Source of the DNA: Streptomyces hawaiiensis
GTDB taxonomy: Bacteria; Actinomycetota; Actinomycetes; Streptomycetales; Streptomycetaceae
Direction: 5' to 3'
Assembly (NCBI RefSeq): GCF_004803895.1
Contig: NZ_CP021978.1
Span: 5,456,001-5,520,000, forward strand
Length of the DNA stretch: 64,000 nucleotides
Both the position numbers and the translations under genes were made by a program. The stretch's first letter is position 1. Every line of letters starts with the position of its first letter. Below the pieces are notes generated by a model that worked only from the letters and a program-made list of their open reading frames with translations, did not search any database and had not been told where the DNA came from. This document shows, one piece after another, positions 49,296 through 58,461 of this stretch.

Positions 49296-49404
49296 GGAAT
49301 ATCGATCCCCTTGTGGCGCTGGTGAATTGGCCGTGTGGGGCGATGTTAGTGAAAGTCGCGGGTCACAGGAAAGTCACGGGAGGGCCTGGACGTACGCTCC
49401 CGCC

Positions 49405-49734
49405 ATGAGCACTCCAGAGACATCACGTTTTGTACGGCTTCGGGTGGAACTCGTCCTCGAGGTCGACGACGCGGACGCGGTCACCAAGTCCGCACTGCGC
49501 CGGATCGCCGACGAGGCCGAGACGCCGGCGGCGGAACGGGCGCACGCCGAGGGCGCTGTGACGGAAGACACCGCGGAGGCCCTCGCCTACCTCGTGGACC
49601 CGTTCGACCTGGTCAGCCAGGTGCCGGGGGTGGAGCTCCAGCAGGCCTCCTGGAGCAGTGAGCGGATCGACTACGACCCCGATTCGCCGGAGTGGGACCT
49701 CGACGAGGATGATGGCGACGACAGCGACGGCTGA
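49405..49734 (+). CDS. Conserved small acidic protein
   Basis: A 109-residue soluble protein. A beta-strand-rich start (SRFVRLRVELVLEVDDAD) is followed by a helix (ALRRIADEAETPAAERAHAE) and an acidic C-terminus of mainly Asp. No motif or domain name is known to me; it has no signal peptide. Codon use is that of the neighbours, and the strong hairpin after it supports it as a transcribed gene. Confidence 0.7.
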   Translation: MSTPETSRFVRLRVELVLEVDDADAVTKSALRRIADEAETPAAERAHAEGAVTEDTAEALAYLVDPFDLVSQVPGVELQQASWSSERIDYDPDSPEWDLDEDDGDDSDG

Positions 49735-49753
49735 GCTGCTCGGGAAACTCGTG

Positions 49754-49781
49754 ACCCCGGGCGGCAACCGCCGCCCGGGGT
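49754..49781. terminator. Hairpin after the small acidic protein gene
   Basis: ACCCCGGGCGGC (49754-49765) pairs perfectly with GCCGCCCGGGGT (49770-49781), loop of four bases. Confidence 0.85.
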
Positions 49782-50009
49782 CTTGGCGTCTCAAGCGGCG
49801 CACCGACCGCACCCGTATCGACCGGCCCCGTCCGTCACGGACGTGGTGATCCCCACACCTGCGCGACCTGGGGAACCGGACGAACCGGTCGTAGCGTTGA
49901 AAGTTCCGGACGAGGACTCACGGGTCCCGACGGGGGCACTCAGTGGTGACGGGGACAGACGGGGACACTCGGGGTTTTGGGGAAATCGGCAACGATGGAG
50001 AAGCGTGTG

Positions 50010-51260
50010 ATGACGGTCAGTAAGCGGCGCAAGGGCCTGACGGTCGCGTCCGCACTGCTCGGCGGAGTGCTGATGCTCTCGGCGTGTTCAGGAGGCGACG
50101 ACAGCGCCTCCGGGAGCGACGGAGGCGACAGCTCCCAGTCGAAGGTCGACGAGGCCGCGGCGAAGAAGGCCTCCGAGGCCCAGATCAAGATCACACCCGA
50201 GGACGGCTCCGACAACGCCTCCATCAACAACTCCGCCGCCGTCACCGTGAGCAAGGGCACGCTCACGAACGTGAAGATGACGACGTCGGAGGGCACCGAG
50301 GTCAGCGGCCAGATATCCGCCGACAAGACCAGCTGGAAGCCCACCACCCAGCTGGAGCGGTCCACCACCTACAAGCTGTCGGCCGAGGCGAAGGACTCCG
50401 ACGGTCGCGTCGCCCACGAGAACGCCTCGTTCACCACGGTCTCCCCGGCCAACAGCTTCATCGGCAACTTCACCCCGGACGACGGCACCACCGTGGGCGT
50501 CGGCATGCCGGTCTCGATCAACTTCGACAAGGCGATCACCAACAAGGCGGCCGTCCAGAAGGGCATCAAGGTCAGCACGACCGGCGGCCAGGAGGTCGCC
50601 TGCCACTGGTTCAACGCCAACCGCATGGACTGCCGCCCCGAGGACTACTGGAAGGAAGGCTCCACCGTCACGCTGAAGCTCGCGCTCGACGGTGTCGAGG
50701 GAGCCAAGGGCGTCTTCGGCGTCCAGCAGAAGACGGTCACCTTCAAGATCGGCCGCAACCAGGTCTCGTACGTCGACGCGAAGACCAAGCAGATGAAGAT
50801 CACGCAGGACGGCAAGGTCGTCCGCACGATCCCGATCTCCGCCGGCTCGCCCGAGAACAAGACCTACGAGGGCATCATGGTGATGTCCGAGAAGTTCAAG
50901 GAGACGCGCATGAACGGCGCGACCGTGGGCTTCACGGACGACGACGGCAAGGGCGAGTACGACATCAAGGACGTGCCGCACGCCATCCGCCTCTCCAGCT
51001 CCGGCACGTTCATCCACGGCAACTACTGGGGCGCGAAGTCCATCTTCGGCAGCGTGAACACCAGCCACGGCTGCGTCGGCCTGCAGGACGCCAAGGGTGC
51101 CAACGACCCGAACACGCCGGGCGCGTGGTTCTACAACAACTCGATGATCGGTGACGTCGTGGTCGTCGAGAACACCGGCGACAAGACCATCGCGCCGGAC
51201 AACGGCCTCAACGGCTGGAACATGAGCTGGGCCGACTGGAAGGCCGGCTCGGAGCTCTGA
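50010..51260 (+). CDS. L,D-transpeptidase lipoprotein
   Basis: A 416-residue surface lipoprotein. The signal peptide ends in Leu-Ser-Ala-Cys (Cys26 counted from ATG 50010), then a Gly/Ser/Asp linker. Two Ig-like domains follow (about 55-240), and a YkuD catalytic domain (about 245-370) has His in FIHGNYWG and the catalytic Cys in NTSHGCVGL. Such enzymes make 3-3 cross-links in peptidoglycan, common in actinomycetes. The C-terminal Trp-rich extension (GWNMSWADW) is also typical. Start: ATG 50010 has GGAG upstream (49996-49999); ATG 49995 or GTG 49977 are alternatives. Confidence 0.92.
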   Translation: MTVSKRRKGLTVASALLGGVLMLSACSGGDDSASGSDGGDSSQSKVDEAAAKKASEAQIKITPEDGSDNASINNSAAVTVSKGTLTNVKMTTSEGTEVSGQISADKTSWKPTTQLERSTTYKLSAEAKDSDGRVAHENASFTTVSPANSFIGNFTPDDGTTVGVGMPVSINFDKAITNKAAVQKGIKVSTTGGQEVACHWFNANRMDCRPEDYWKEGSTVTLKLALDGVEGAKGVFGVQQKTVTFKIGRNQVSYVDAKTKQMKITQDGKVVRTIPISAGSPENKTYEGIMVMSEKFKETRMNGATVGFTDDDGKGEYDIKDVPHAIRLSSSGTFIHGNYWGAKSIFGSVNTSHGCVGLQDAKGANDPNTPGAWFYNNSMIGDVVVVENTGDKTIAPDNGLNGWNMSWADWKAGSEL

Positions 51261-51281
51261 CGGTCAGCTCGGCCGCACTGA

Positions 51282-51329
51282 GGAAAGGCCGCCGCCCACC
51301 CCGGACCAGGGGTGGGCGGCGGCCTTTCC
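51282..51329. terminator. Very strong terminator
   Basis: A perfect 21-bp stem (51282-51302 with 51309-51329) with a six-base loop, followed by a pyrimidine-rich stretch. Confidence 0.93.
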
Positions 51330-51383
51330 TCTCTTCTCATCCAGCTCTTATGCGCGGCTCAAGCCCTCATCACAGACGGTCCT

Positions 51384-51389
51384 TAGCTT
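51384..51389 (+). promoter_or_regulatory. Candidate -10 box of the FtsX-type permease gene
   Basis: TAGCTT lies six bases before the ATG at 51396; no Shine-Dalgarno is visible, so the message may be leaderless. Confidence 0.4.
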
Positions 51390-51395
51390 GCCGCC

Positions 51396-52850
51396 ATGTT
51401 CTTCACCTACCTGAGGCGCGAGTTGCGCCGCCGCAGAAAAGCGGCCCTCGTCGTCGCCTCCGGACTCGCGCTGGGCATCGCGCTGGTCATCGTCGTCACG
51501 TCCGTGTCCGCCGGCATGGGCAGGGCGCAGGACAAGGTCCTCCAGTCGCTGTACGGACTGGGCACGGACATGACCGTCACCAAGGCGGCGGCACCGGCCG
51601 GGAGCGGCTCCGAGCGGCCGCGCTTCCGCTTCGACGCCCAGGACGACGGCTCGGGCGGTGAGCAGAGCAGCGACCGAGTCATGGTGCAGGGCTTCCAGAC
51701 GCTGGCGGGTTCGACCGTGGGCAAGGTCGACGCGCAAAGCGGCGTCGCGGACGCGGTGGGCGGGCTGAGCCTCCAGGTCGTCAAGGTCAGCGGCGCGTTC
51801 ACGCGGGGCCGGTTCGAGCAGCGTGAGGGCGGCGGCGGACAGCCCGGCGGCCGGGGCGGGGCCCAGCCCTCCCCGCAGGGCCGTGTCGAGGGCGGCGGCG
51901 CCGACTTCGACGTCAACAACTACTCCGTCTACGGCACCGACGTCACCAAACCGGCCCTCGGCCCGCTGACCTCCTCGAAGATCACCAGCGGCCGTACGTT
52001 CACGACGAGCGAGGCGGACGCGAAGGTCGCCGTGGCGGACTCGGCGTACGCCAAGGAGAAGAAGCTCAAGGCCGGCTCCACGGTCACCGTCAAGAGCACC
52101 GAGTTCACGGTGGTCGGCATCGCCACGGCCGACAGCGGGGACGCGGCCGCCGACCTCTACATCCCGCTGAAGCGGGCGCAGACGCTGGCCGACGCCAAGG
52201 ACAAGGTCACCACGATCTACGTCAAGGCCACCGACTCCCAGCGGATCGGCGGCGTCAAGTCCCAGATCCGGAAGAACGTCCCGGGCACGACGGTCACCAC
52301 CTCCGCGGACCTCGCCGACACCGTCTCCGGTTCCCTGTCCACGGCCTCCTCCCTCGCCGCGAGCGTCGGAACGTGGCTGTCGATCGTGGTCCTCGTGGCC
52401 GCGTTCCTGGTGGCGGGCCTGCTGACGTCCTCGGCGGTCTCCCGCCGGGTACGCGAATTCGGCACGCTCAAGGCACTGGGCTGGAAGTCGGGCCGGGTGA
52501 CGCGGCAGGTGGTCGGAGAGGCGGTGGTCAACGGCCTGGTGGGCGGGGCGCTGGGGATCGCGCTGGGGCTGGCGGGGGCGTATGCCGTGACCGCCGTGAG
52601 TCCCACGCTGCAGGCGCAGTTGGGCGGGGCAGGCGGGGCCGGTGGCGGCGGCTTCGGGGGCTTCAGGGGCGGCCCGGGCCGTGCGGCGGCGGCCAGGACC
52701 CTCGATGTCGCCCTCACCGCCCCGGTCAGCCTGACGACCATCGCCCTCGCGGTCGCCCTGGCCGTGGCGGGCGGGCTGACCGCCGGTGCGTTCGGCGGCT
52801 GGCGGGCCTCCAGGCTCCGCCCGGCGGACGCCCTGCGCCGAGTCGAGTAG
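51396..52850 (+). CDS. FtsX/MacB-type ABC transporter permease
   Basis: A 484-residue permease. TM1 is at residues 20-42, then a large extracytoplasmic MacB-type periplasmic-core domain (about 45-320) with a Gly/Gln-rich insert (about 140-175), then three helices (about 325-350, 380-405, 440-465) with the FtsX region and the EFGTLKALGWKSGRV coupling motif. A second Gly-rich insert lies before the last helix. It pairs with the ATPase encoded next. Such two-gene systems export or sense lipids, peptides or antibiotics. Confidence 0.9.
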   Translation: MFFTYLRRELRRRRKAALVVASGLALGIALVIVVTSVSAGMGRAQDKVLQSLYGLGTDMTVTKAAAPAGSGSERPRFRFDAQDDGSGGEQSSDRVMVQGFQTLAGSTVGKVDAQSGVADAVGGLSLQVVKVSGAFTRGRFEQREGGGGQPGGRGGAQPSPQGRVEGGGADFDVNNYSVYGTDVTKPALGPLTSSKITSGRTFTTSEADAKVAVADSAYAKEKKLKAGSTVTVKSTEFTVVGIATADSGDAAADLYIPLKRAQTLADAKDKVTTIYVKATDSQRIGGVKSQIRKNVPGTTVTTSADLADTVSGSLSTASSLAASVGTWLSIVVLVAAFLVAGLLTSSAVSRRVREFGTLKALGWKSGRVTRQVVGEAVVNGLVGGALGIALGLAGAYAVTAVSPTLQAQLGGAGGAGGGGFGGFRGGPGRAAAARTLDVALTAPVSLTTIALAVALAVAGGLTAGAFGGWRASRLRPADALRRVE

Positions 52851-52891
52851 CGGGCACAGCCCTCACCCACAGACGATTCCAGGAGCCCCAC

Positions 52892-53575
52892 ATGTACGAA
52901 CTCAGAGCCGTGACCAAGCACTACACCCGGTCCAAAGACACCGTCCACGCCCTCGACGGCATAGACCTGACCATCCCCGACGGCGACCGACTGGTCATCC
53001 AGGGCCCCACGGGCGGCGGCAAATCCACCCTGCTCCAGATGCTCGGCGGACTGGACCGCCCGACCTCGGGCGAAATCGTCCTGGACGGCACCGACCTCGC
53101 CGCACTGCCGGAGGCGCGACTGACCCGCGTAAGAAGCGAAAGCATCGGTTTCGTCTTCCAGTCCTTCAACCTCATCCCGACGCTCACCGCGCAGGAAAAC
53201 GTGGAGACCGCCCTCGTCCCCCTCGGCGTGAAGCCGAGACAGCGCCGCGAACAGGCCGCCGAGGCACTGAAATCGGTCGGTCTCGGCGAGCGCCTCGCGC
53301 ATCTGCCCGGCGAGATGTCCGGCGGTCAGCAGCAGCGCGTCGCCATCGCCCGGGCCCTGGTGAAACAGCCGAAGGTGCTCCTCGCAGACGAACCCACCGG
53401 CAACCTCGACGAGTCGATGCGCGACGAGATCATGGACGTACTGATCCGCATGTGGAAAGAGCTCGGCCTCACTTTCGTGATGGTCACCCACGACTCGGCC
53501 CTCGCGGACAAAGCCCCGCGCGTGGCGACCATCCGCAAGGGCCGGATCACCGTCAGGGAGAACACGCGTGCGTAA
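52892..53575 (+). CDS. ABC transporter ATPase (LolD/MacB type)
   Basis: A 227-residue ATPase. Walker A GPTGGGKST (residues 37-45), Q-loop FVFQSFNLIP, signature MSGGQQQRVAIARAL, Walker B VLLADEPTGNLD and the H-loop VTHD are intact. The ATG at 52892 follows AGGAG and lies 41 bases after the permease stop, so the genes form an operon. It should drive the FtsX-type permease by conformational coupling. Confidence 0.93.
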   Translation: MYELRAVTKHYTRSKDTVHALDGIDLTIPDGDRLVIQGPTGGGKSTLLQMLGGLDRPTSGEIVLDGTDLAALPEARLTRVRSESIGFVFQSFNLIPTLTAQENVETALVPLGVKPRQRREQAAEALKSVGLGERLAHLPGEMSGGQQQRVAIARALVKQPKVLLADEPTGNLDESMRDEIMDVLIRMWKELGLTFVMVTHDSALADKAPRVATIRKGRITVRENTRA

Positions 53576-53725
53576 CCGCCCGGCCCTGTAACGGAGTTCC
53601 TGCGGCCGTGTAACAGCCGGCCGACGGATTTCTTACCTTGTTCTCATCTATTGAGCACCTGATCACCCCTCGGCATACTGCGTATTCCGGGGGGCGTACG
53701 GGCACGTGTACGAGACCACCCCCGG

Positions 53726-53750
53726 CCGGGTGAACGGGGAATTCACCCGG
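53726..53750 (+). promoter_or_regulatory. Leader hairpin before the subtilase gene
   Basis: CCGGGTGAA (53726-53734) and TTCACCCGG (53742-53750) form a 9-bp stem, 20 bases before the TTG start. It may be an operator or an RNA leader structure. Confidence 0.5.
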
Positions 53751-53770
53751 TTCTTCTGCAAGGGGGAAAC

Positions 53771-56700
53771 TTGCGCAGACACGTGAAAAGGGCGTGCGCG
53801 GCCACGGTCGCCACAGCGGCGGCCGTGGCCCTGGCGGCGGGTATGACCAGCCCGGCGTCGGCCGACGGCGAGCGGGCGGCAGCGGCCGCCAAGCCGGCGT
53901 CCCAGACCGCCAAGCACCGCATCACACTGATCACCGGCGACCGCGTCGTCCTGGACGCCAAGGGCCGTGTCATCGGCCTGGAGCACGCCAAGGGCCGTGA
54001 GAACGTGCCCGTCCAGGTCCGCAAGGTCGACGGCCACACTCTCGTCATCCCGGCCGACGCGGCCCGTCTGGTCGCCACCGGCAAGCTCGACCAGCGGCTC
54101 TTCGACGTCACCGAGCTCAACAAGTCCACGACCCGCAAGGCCCAGAAGAAGGGCCTGAAGGTCATCGTCGGCTACCAGGGCGGCGCCGCGGCGACCAAGG
54201 CCGACGTCCGCGACGCCGGCACCCTGCGCCACGCGCTGAAGTCCGTGAACGCGGACGCGGTGCAGACTCCGCAGAAGGACACGCCCGAGCTCTGGGACGC
54301 GGTCACCAACGGCGAGAAGACCGCCTCCGGTATCGCGCACGTCTGGCTCGACGGCGTCCGCAAGGCCAGCCTCGACAAGTCCGTCCCGCAGATCGGCACC
54401 CCCAAGGCGTGGGCGGCCGGCTACGACGGCAAGGGCGTCAGGATCGCCGTCCTGGACACCGGTGTCGACGCCACCCACGACGACCTCAAGGGTCAGGTGG
54501 TGGGCGCCAAGAACTTCACCACCTCGCCCGACGCCACCGACAAGGTCGGCCACGGCACCCACGTCGCGTCCATCGCGGCCGGCACCGGCAAGAAGTCCGG
54601 CGGCAAGTACAAGGGTGTCGCGCCCGGCGCGAAGATCCTCAACGGCAAGGTCCTCGACGACGGCGGATTCGGCAGCGACTCCGAGATCCTCGCCGGCATG
54701 GAGTGGGCCGTCGCCGAGGGCGCCGACGTCATCAACATGAGCCTGGGCGGCGGCGACACGCCCGCGATCGACCCGCTGGAAGCGGCGGTGAACAAGCTGT
54801 CCGACGAGAAGGGCGTCCTGTTCGCCATCGCGGCCGGCAACGAGGGCGACTTCGGTGAGCAGACCGTCGGCTCTCCGGGCAGCGCCGCCGCGGCCCTGAC
54901 CGTCGGCGCGGTCGACGACAAGGACAAGCTGGCCGACTTCTCCAGCCGCGGCCCCGGCATGGACGGTGCCCTCAAGCCGGACGTGACCGCGCCCGGCGTG
55001 GACATCACCGCGGCCTCAGCCCCGGGCAACGCGATAGCCGGGGAGGTCGGCGAGAAGCCGGCCGGCTACATGACGATCTCCGGTACGTCGATGGCGACGC
55101 CGCATGTCGCGGGCGCGGCGGCGATCCTCAAGCAGCAGCACCCGCAGTGGAAGTACGCCGAGTTGAAGGGCGCCCTCACCGGCTCCACCAAGGGCGGCAA
55201 GTACACCCCGTTCGAGCAGGGTTCGGGCCGGATCCAGGTCGACAAGGCCATCAAGCAGTCCGTGATCGCCGAGCCGGCCTCGGTCGGCTTCGGGGTGCAG
55301 CAGTGGCCGCACACCGACGACAAGCCGGTCACCAAGGAGCTGACGTACCGCAACCTCGGTACGAAGGACGTCACGCTGAAGCTGGCGTCGACGGCCACCA
55401 ACCCGAAGGGCCAGGCCGTCCCGGCCGGCTTCTTCAAGCTCGGCGCCACCTCGGTGACGGTCCCGGCCGGCGGCAAGGCCTCCGTGCCGTTCACCGTCAA
55501 CACCAAGCTGGGCGGCACCGTCGACGGCGCCTACTCGGCGTACGTGACGGCGACGGGCGGCGGCCAGACCGTCCGCACGGCGGCGGCGGTGCAGCGCGAG
55601 GTCGAGTCGTATGACGTGACGCTGAAGTTCCTCGACCGCGACGGCAAGGCGGCGAAGAACTACAGCGCCGACCTGACCGGCATCGCGGGCCTGGGCAAGG
55701 GCAAGGGGGCCATGCCGTACGACGAGGACGGCACCGTCACCACTCGTCTCCCCAAGGGCGCCTACGTCCTCAACACGAACATCTATGCGGGCGACGACCC
55801 GGAGAAGTTCGAGGGCGTCGACTGGCTCGCCCAGCCCAAGCTGAACCTCAGCAAGAACACGACGATCACGCTGGACGCCCGCAAGGCCAAGCCGGTGGAC
55901 ATCACCGTCCCGGCCGCAGGCGCCAAGTCGGAGTTCGCCTCGGCCGACTACACCGTGGAGGCCGGTGACAGCAGCTACGGCTTCGGCTGGTGGCTGGACT
56001 CCTACGACAAGTTCCGCAGCGCCCACGTCGGCCCGCAGATCACCGACGGTTCGGTGACCCAGCAGTGGGACGGCCACTGGTCCAAGGGCGCCAAGGAGGA
56101 GTACAACGTCATCGCCGGCGGCCCGGTCAAGCAGCTCGCCACCGGCTTCACCAAGCACTACAAGGCGAGCGAGCTCGCCACGGTGAAGGCCGGCCTCGGT
56201 GGTCCCGCGAGCGGCAAGAAGGGCTCGATCAACGCGGTGGGCTGGATGCCGTGGAGCACCGGCGCCTCCTCGATCGGCATCCAGCAGACCCTGCCCGGCA
56301 CGCGCACGCTCCACCTGTCCGCCCAGGGCGGCGTGCAGTGGCAGCTCGAGTTCGCGCAGACCGGCGGTGTGGACGCGGACGGCTTCCCGGTCGAAGAGGC
56401 CGCCTACGCAATGGGCACGCACAAGTTCGCCGCCGGCAAGAGCTACTCGAAGACCGTCAACACGGCTGTCTTCGGCCCGCGCCTGAGCGGTGACTTCGGT
56501 GTCTTCCGTGAGGGCAACGAGATCTACGGTTCCCTGCCGCTGTTCGCCGACGGCAAGGGCAACGTGGGCTACTCGAAGTTCTCCGCGGTCGACACGACCC
56601 TGTACCGCAACGGCACCAAGGTCGGCAGCAACGACGACCCGCTGTTCGGCGACAAGCAGTTCAAGGTCCCGGCCGGTGACGCCGCGTACAAGCTGACGAC

Positions 56701-57097
56701 GTCGGTCAAGCGCAGCGTCAAGGTCGCGGCGGCTTCCACCCGCATCGACGCCAGCTGGACGTTCCGCTCGAAGAAGACCAACGACATCACGAAGCTGCCC
56801 GCCTCCACGGCCCGCTTCCACGCGGTCACCGGCCTGGACAGCAAGGTCCCGGCCGGCAAGACCGTCAAGGTCCCGGTCACCGTCGAGGGCGCGGCCAAGG
56901 GCGGCAACCTGAAGTCGCTGTCGGTGTACGCGTCGTACGACTACGGCAAGACCTGGAAGAAGCTCACTGTCAAGGACGGCAAGGTGAGCGTCAAGAACCC
57001 GGCGAAGGGGAAGGCCATCTCCTTCCACGCCAAGATCGCCGACAAGAAGGGCAACAAGTCGACGATCTCGATCTACAACGCGTACTACGGCAAGTAA
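53771..57097 (+). CDS. Secreted subtilisin-family (S8) serine protease
   Basis: A large secreted protease of 1108 residues. A signal peptide (about 1-32) is followed by a propeptide-like region, and a subtilase domain holds the catalytic triad Asp229 (VLDTGVDATHDDL), His261 (GHGTHVAS) and Ser440 (GTSMATPHVAG). After the catalytic domain come about 640 residues of beta-sandwich-like modules with many Lys-Val-Pro-Ala repeats, probably for substrate or wall binding. The start appears to be TTG 53771, with an AAGGGGGAAA ribosome site; GTG 53783 is the alternative. A UUCG-loop hairpin ends the transcript. Confidence 0.92.
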   Translation: MRRHVKRACAATVATAAAVALAAGMTSPASADGERAAAAAKPASQTAKHRITLITGDRVVLDAKGRVIGLEHAKGRENVPVQVRKVDGHTLVIPADAARLVATGKLDQRLFDVTELNKSTTRKAQKKGLKVIVGYQGGAAATKADVRDAGTLRHALKSVNADAVQTPQKDTPELWDAVTNGEKTASGIAHVWLDGVRKASLDKSVPQIGTPKAWAAGYDGKGVRIAVLDTGVDATHDDLKGQVVGAKNFTTSPDATDKVGHGTHVASIAAGTGKKSGGKYKGVAPGAKILNGKVLDDGGFGSDSEILAGMEWAVAEGADVINMSLGGGDTPAIDPLEAAVNKLSDEKGVLFAIAAGNEGDFGEQTVGSPGSAAAALTVGAVDDKDKLADFSSRGPGMDGALKPDVTAPGVDITAASAPGNAIAGEVGEKPAGYMTISGTSMATPHVAGAAAILKQQHPQWKYAELKGALTGSTKGGKYTPFEQGSGRIQVDKAIKQSVIAEPASVGFGVQQWPHTDDKPVTKELTYRNLGTKDVTLKLASTATNPKGQAVPAGFFKLGATSVTVPAGGKASVPFTVNTKLGGTVDGAYSAYVTATGGGQTVRTAAAVQREVESYDVTLKFLDRDGKAAKNYSADLTGIAGLGKGKGAMPYDEDGTVTTRLPKGAYVLNTNIYAGDDPEKFEGVDWLAQPKLNLSKNTTITLDARKAKPVDITVPAAGAKSEFASADYTVEAGDSSYGFGWWLDSYDKFRSAHVGPQITDGSVTQQWDGHWSKGAKEEYNVIAGGPVKQLATGFTKHYKASELATVKAGLGGPASGKKGSINAVGWMPWSTGASSIGIQQTLPGTRTLHLSAQGGVQWQLEFAQTGGVDADGFPVEEAAYAMGTHKFAAGKSYSKTVNTAVFGPRLSGDFGVFREGNEIYGSLPLFADGKGNVGYSKFSAVDTTLYRNGTKVGSNDDPLFGDKQFKVPAGDAAYKLTTSVKRSVKVAAASTRIDASWTFRSKKTNDITKLPASTARFHAVTGLDSKVPAGKTVKVPVTVEGAAKGGNLKSLSVYASYDYGKTWKKLTVKDGKVSVKNPAKGKAISFHAKIADKKGNKSTISIYNAYYGK

Positions 57098-57119
57098 GCG
57101 GTAGCGCAAGCGCGTTGAC

Positions 57120-57151
57120 GGCCCGTCGGGAGCTTCGGCTTCCGGCGGGCC
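57120..57151. terminator. Terminator with UUCG loop
   Basis: GGCCCGTCGGGAGC (57120-57133), loop TTCG, GCTTCCGGCGGGCC (57138-57151); two G-U pairs. It begins 22 bases after the protease stop. Confidence 0.8.
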
Positions 57152-57161
57152 CACCGCATCA

Positions 57162-57278
57162 GTAGGGTCCTCGACCGCCGCAGTCGCGCAGGGCGCGCTG
57201 CTGGAGCTGAAGGAGGCCGAGCCGCGGCTGTCCGCGATGCGGAGGCTGATGCGGGAGGACCTCGGCATCGTCGACTGA
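57162..57278 (+). pseudogene. Possible 3' remnant of a lost gene
   Basis: An open frame without a start ends with a helical, charged sequence (LLELKEAEPRLSAMRRLMRE, then DLGIVD and a stop) that looks like the C-terminal end of a real protein. No upstream part is present, since the protease terminator lies directly before it. I cannot name the family. It may be chance. Confidence 0.3.
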
Positions 57279-57366
57279 GGCCGGGGGGCCTACGCGCAGG
57301 CGGCTGAGGTGGGGCCGGCTGAGGCGCAGGCCGCTGAGGTGGGGGCGACTGAGGTGCGGGTGGCTG

Positions 57367-58281
57367 TCACTCCGACGGTGTCGAAGCCTTGGTACCCGAG
57401 CGGGTCGCGTCCGCCCCCCAGCTCGCCAGCAGCCGCAACGCCTCGGCCGACGGCGTGCCCGGTTCCGCGTGGAACGTGATCAGGGACTGCTCGCCGTCGT
57501 CGACCAGACGGAACGTCTCGAAGGAGAGAGTCAGCTCGCCGACCAGAGGGTGACGCACGCGCTTGACGCCGTAGCTCTTCTCCTTGACGTCATGGGCGGC
57601 CCAGAGGCGGCGGAAGTCCTCGCTCTTCACCGAGAGCTCACCCACCAGGGCCGACAGCCGCGGGTCGTCCGGGTGACAGCCCGCGTCCATGCGCAGGTAG
57701 CCGACGATGTCGGACGCCTTCTGGTCCCACTCCACGAACAGCTCGCGGTACTCGGGCCTGAGGAACACCATCCGCGCCCAGTTCCGCTCCGGCGCCGGGA
57801 GCTCGGCCCAGTCACCGAAGAGGGCCGCGGCCATCCGGTTCCAGGCCAGGATGTCCGAGCGGCGCCCGACGATGTACGCGGGGACGCTTTCGATCGAGGC
57901 CAGCAGATGCCGCAGCGCCGGCCGCACCTGCTGGCTGCGCGCCATCGGCTTCTTCTTGTGCTGCTTCGGCTTCGCCAGATGCATCAGGTGCGCGTGCTCG
58001 GCGTCGCTCAGCCGCAGGGCGCGCGCGATCGCGTCCAGCACCTCCGCCGAGACGTTGTTCCCGTTGCCCTGCTCCAGCCGCGTGTAGTACGCCACGGACA
58101 CCCCGGCCAGCTGCGCGAGCTCCTCGCGGCGCAGCCCGGGAACCCGCCGGCGCCCGAAGTCGGGCAGTCCCACGTCCTCCGGCTTCAGCCGGGCACGCCG
58201 TGTGCGCAGGAACTCACTGAGATCAGCGCGCCGGTCCAGGCCGCCACCGGCCGTCTGTGCGGGTTCGGGCTGTTCGTCCAT
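57367..58281 (-). CDS. MmyB-like HTH transcriptional regulator
   Basis: A 304-residue regulator with an N-terminal XRE-type helix-turn-helix (about 20-100: GLRREELAQLAGVSVAYYTRLEQG) and a C-terminal MmyB-like PAS ligand-binding domain (about 125-285: ILAWNRMAAALFGD, GYLRMDAGCHPDDPR, FETFRLVDD). Members of this group often regulate the divergent dehydrogenase beside them and may bind a fatty acid. It is divergent from an alcohol dehydrogenase, and an interrupted palindrome lies between them. Confidence 0.9.
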   Translation of the reverse strand: MDEQPEPAQTAGGGLDRRADLSEFLRTRRARLKPEDVGLPDFGRRRVPGLRREELAQLAGVSVAYYTRLEQGNGNNVSAEVLDAIARALRLSDAEHAHLMHLAKPKQHKKKPMARSQQVRPALRHLLASIESVPAYIVGRRSDILAWNRMAAALFGDWAELPAPERNWARMVFLRPEYRELFVEWDQKASDIVGYLRMDAGCHPDDPRLSALVGELSVKSEDFRRLWAAHDVKEKSYGVKRVRHPLVGELTLSFETFRLVDDGEQSLITFHAEPGTPSAEALRLLASWGADATRSGTKASTPSE

Positions 58282-58300
58282 GCGGTCCAGTATTCACGGT

Positions 58301-58350
58301 CGTACGCATACAAGCCTGACCCCGCCAGTGGTACGCACCGTGTGCGTACG
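58301..58350. promoter_or_regulatory. Operator-like repeats between MmyB-type regulator and dehydrogenase
   Basis: GTACGCAC-CGT-GTGCGTAC (58331-58349) is a perfect palindrome with a 3-base centre, and a third half-site CGTACGCATAC lies at 58301-58311. Probable target of the divergent regulator. Confidence 0.65.
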
Positions 58351-58461
58351 CAAAACCGTGGTCTGGGTGAGCGCTCGTGGATCGGGCACCCTGGTGGTCG
58401 TGCCCGGTCAGAAGATCCAGAAAGCAGCCGGGCACACAACCCCGCTAGGAGAACCCCCGGC

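Noticed and set aside
57470..58461. Upstream extension of the alcohol dehydrogenase frame to 57469
   Set aside because: It is antisense to the MmyB-like regulator gene and passes the intergenic operator; ATG 58462 has a good ribosome site.
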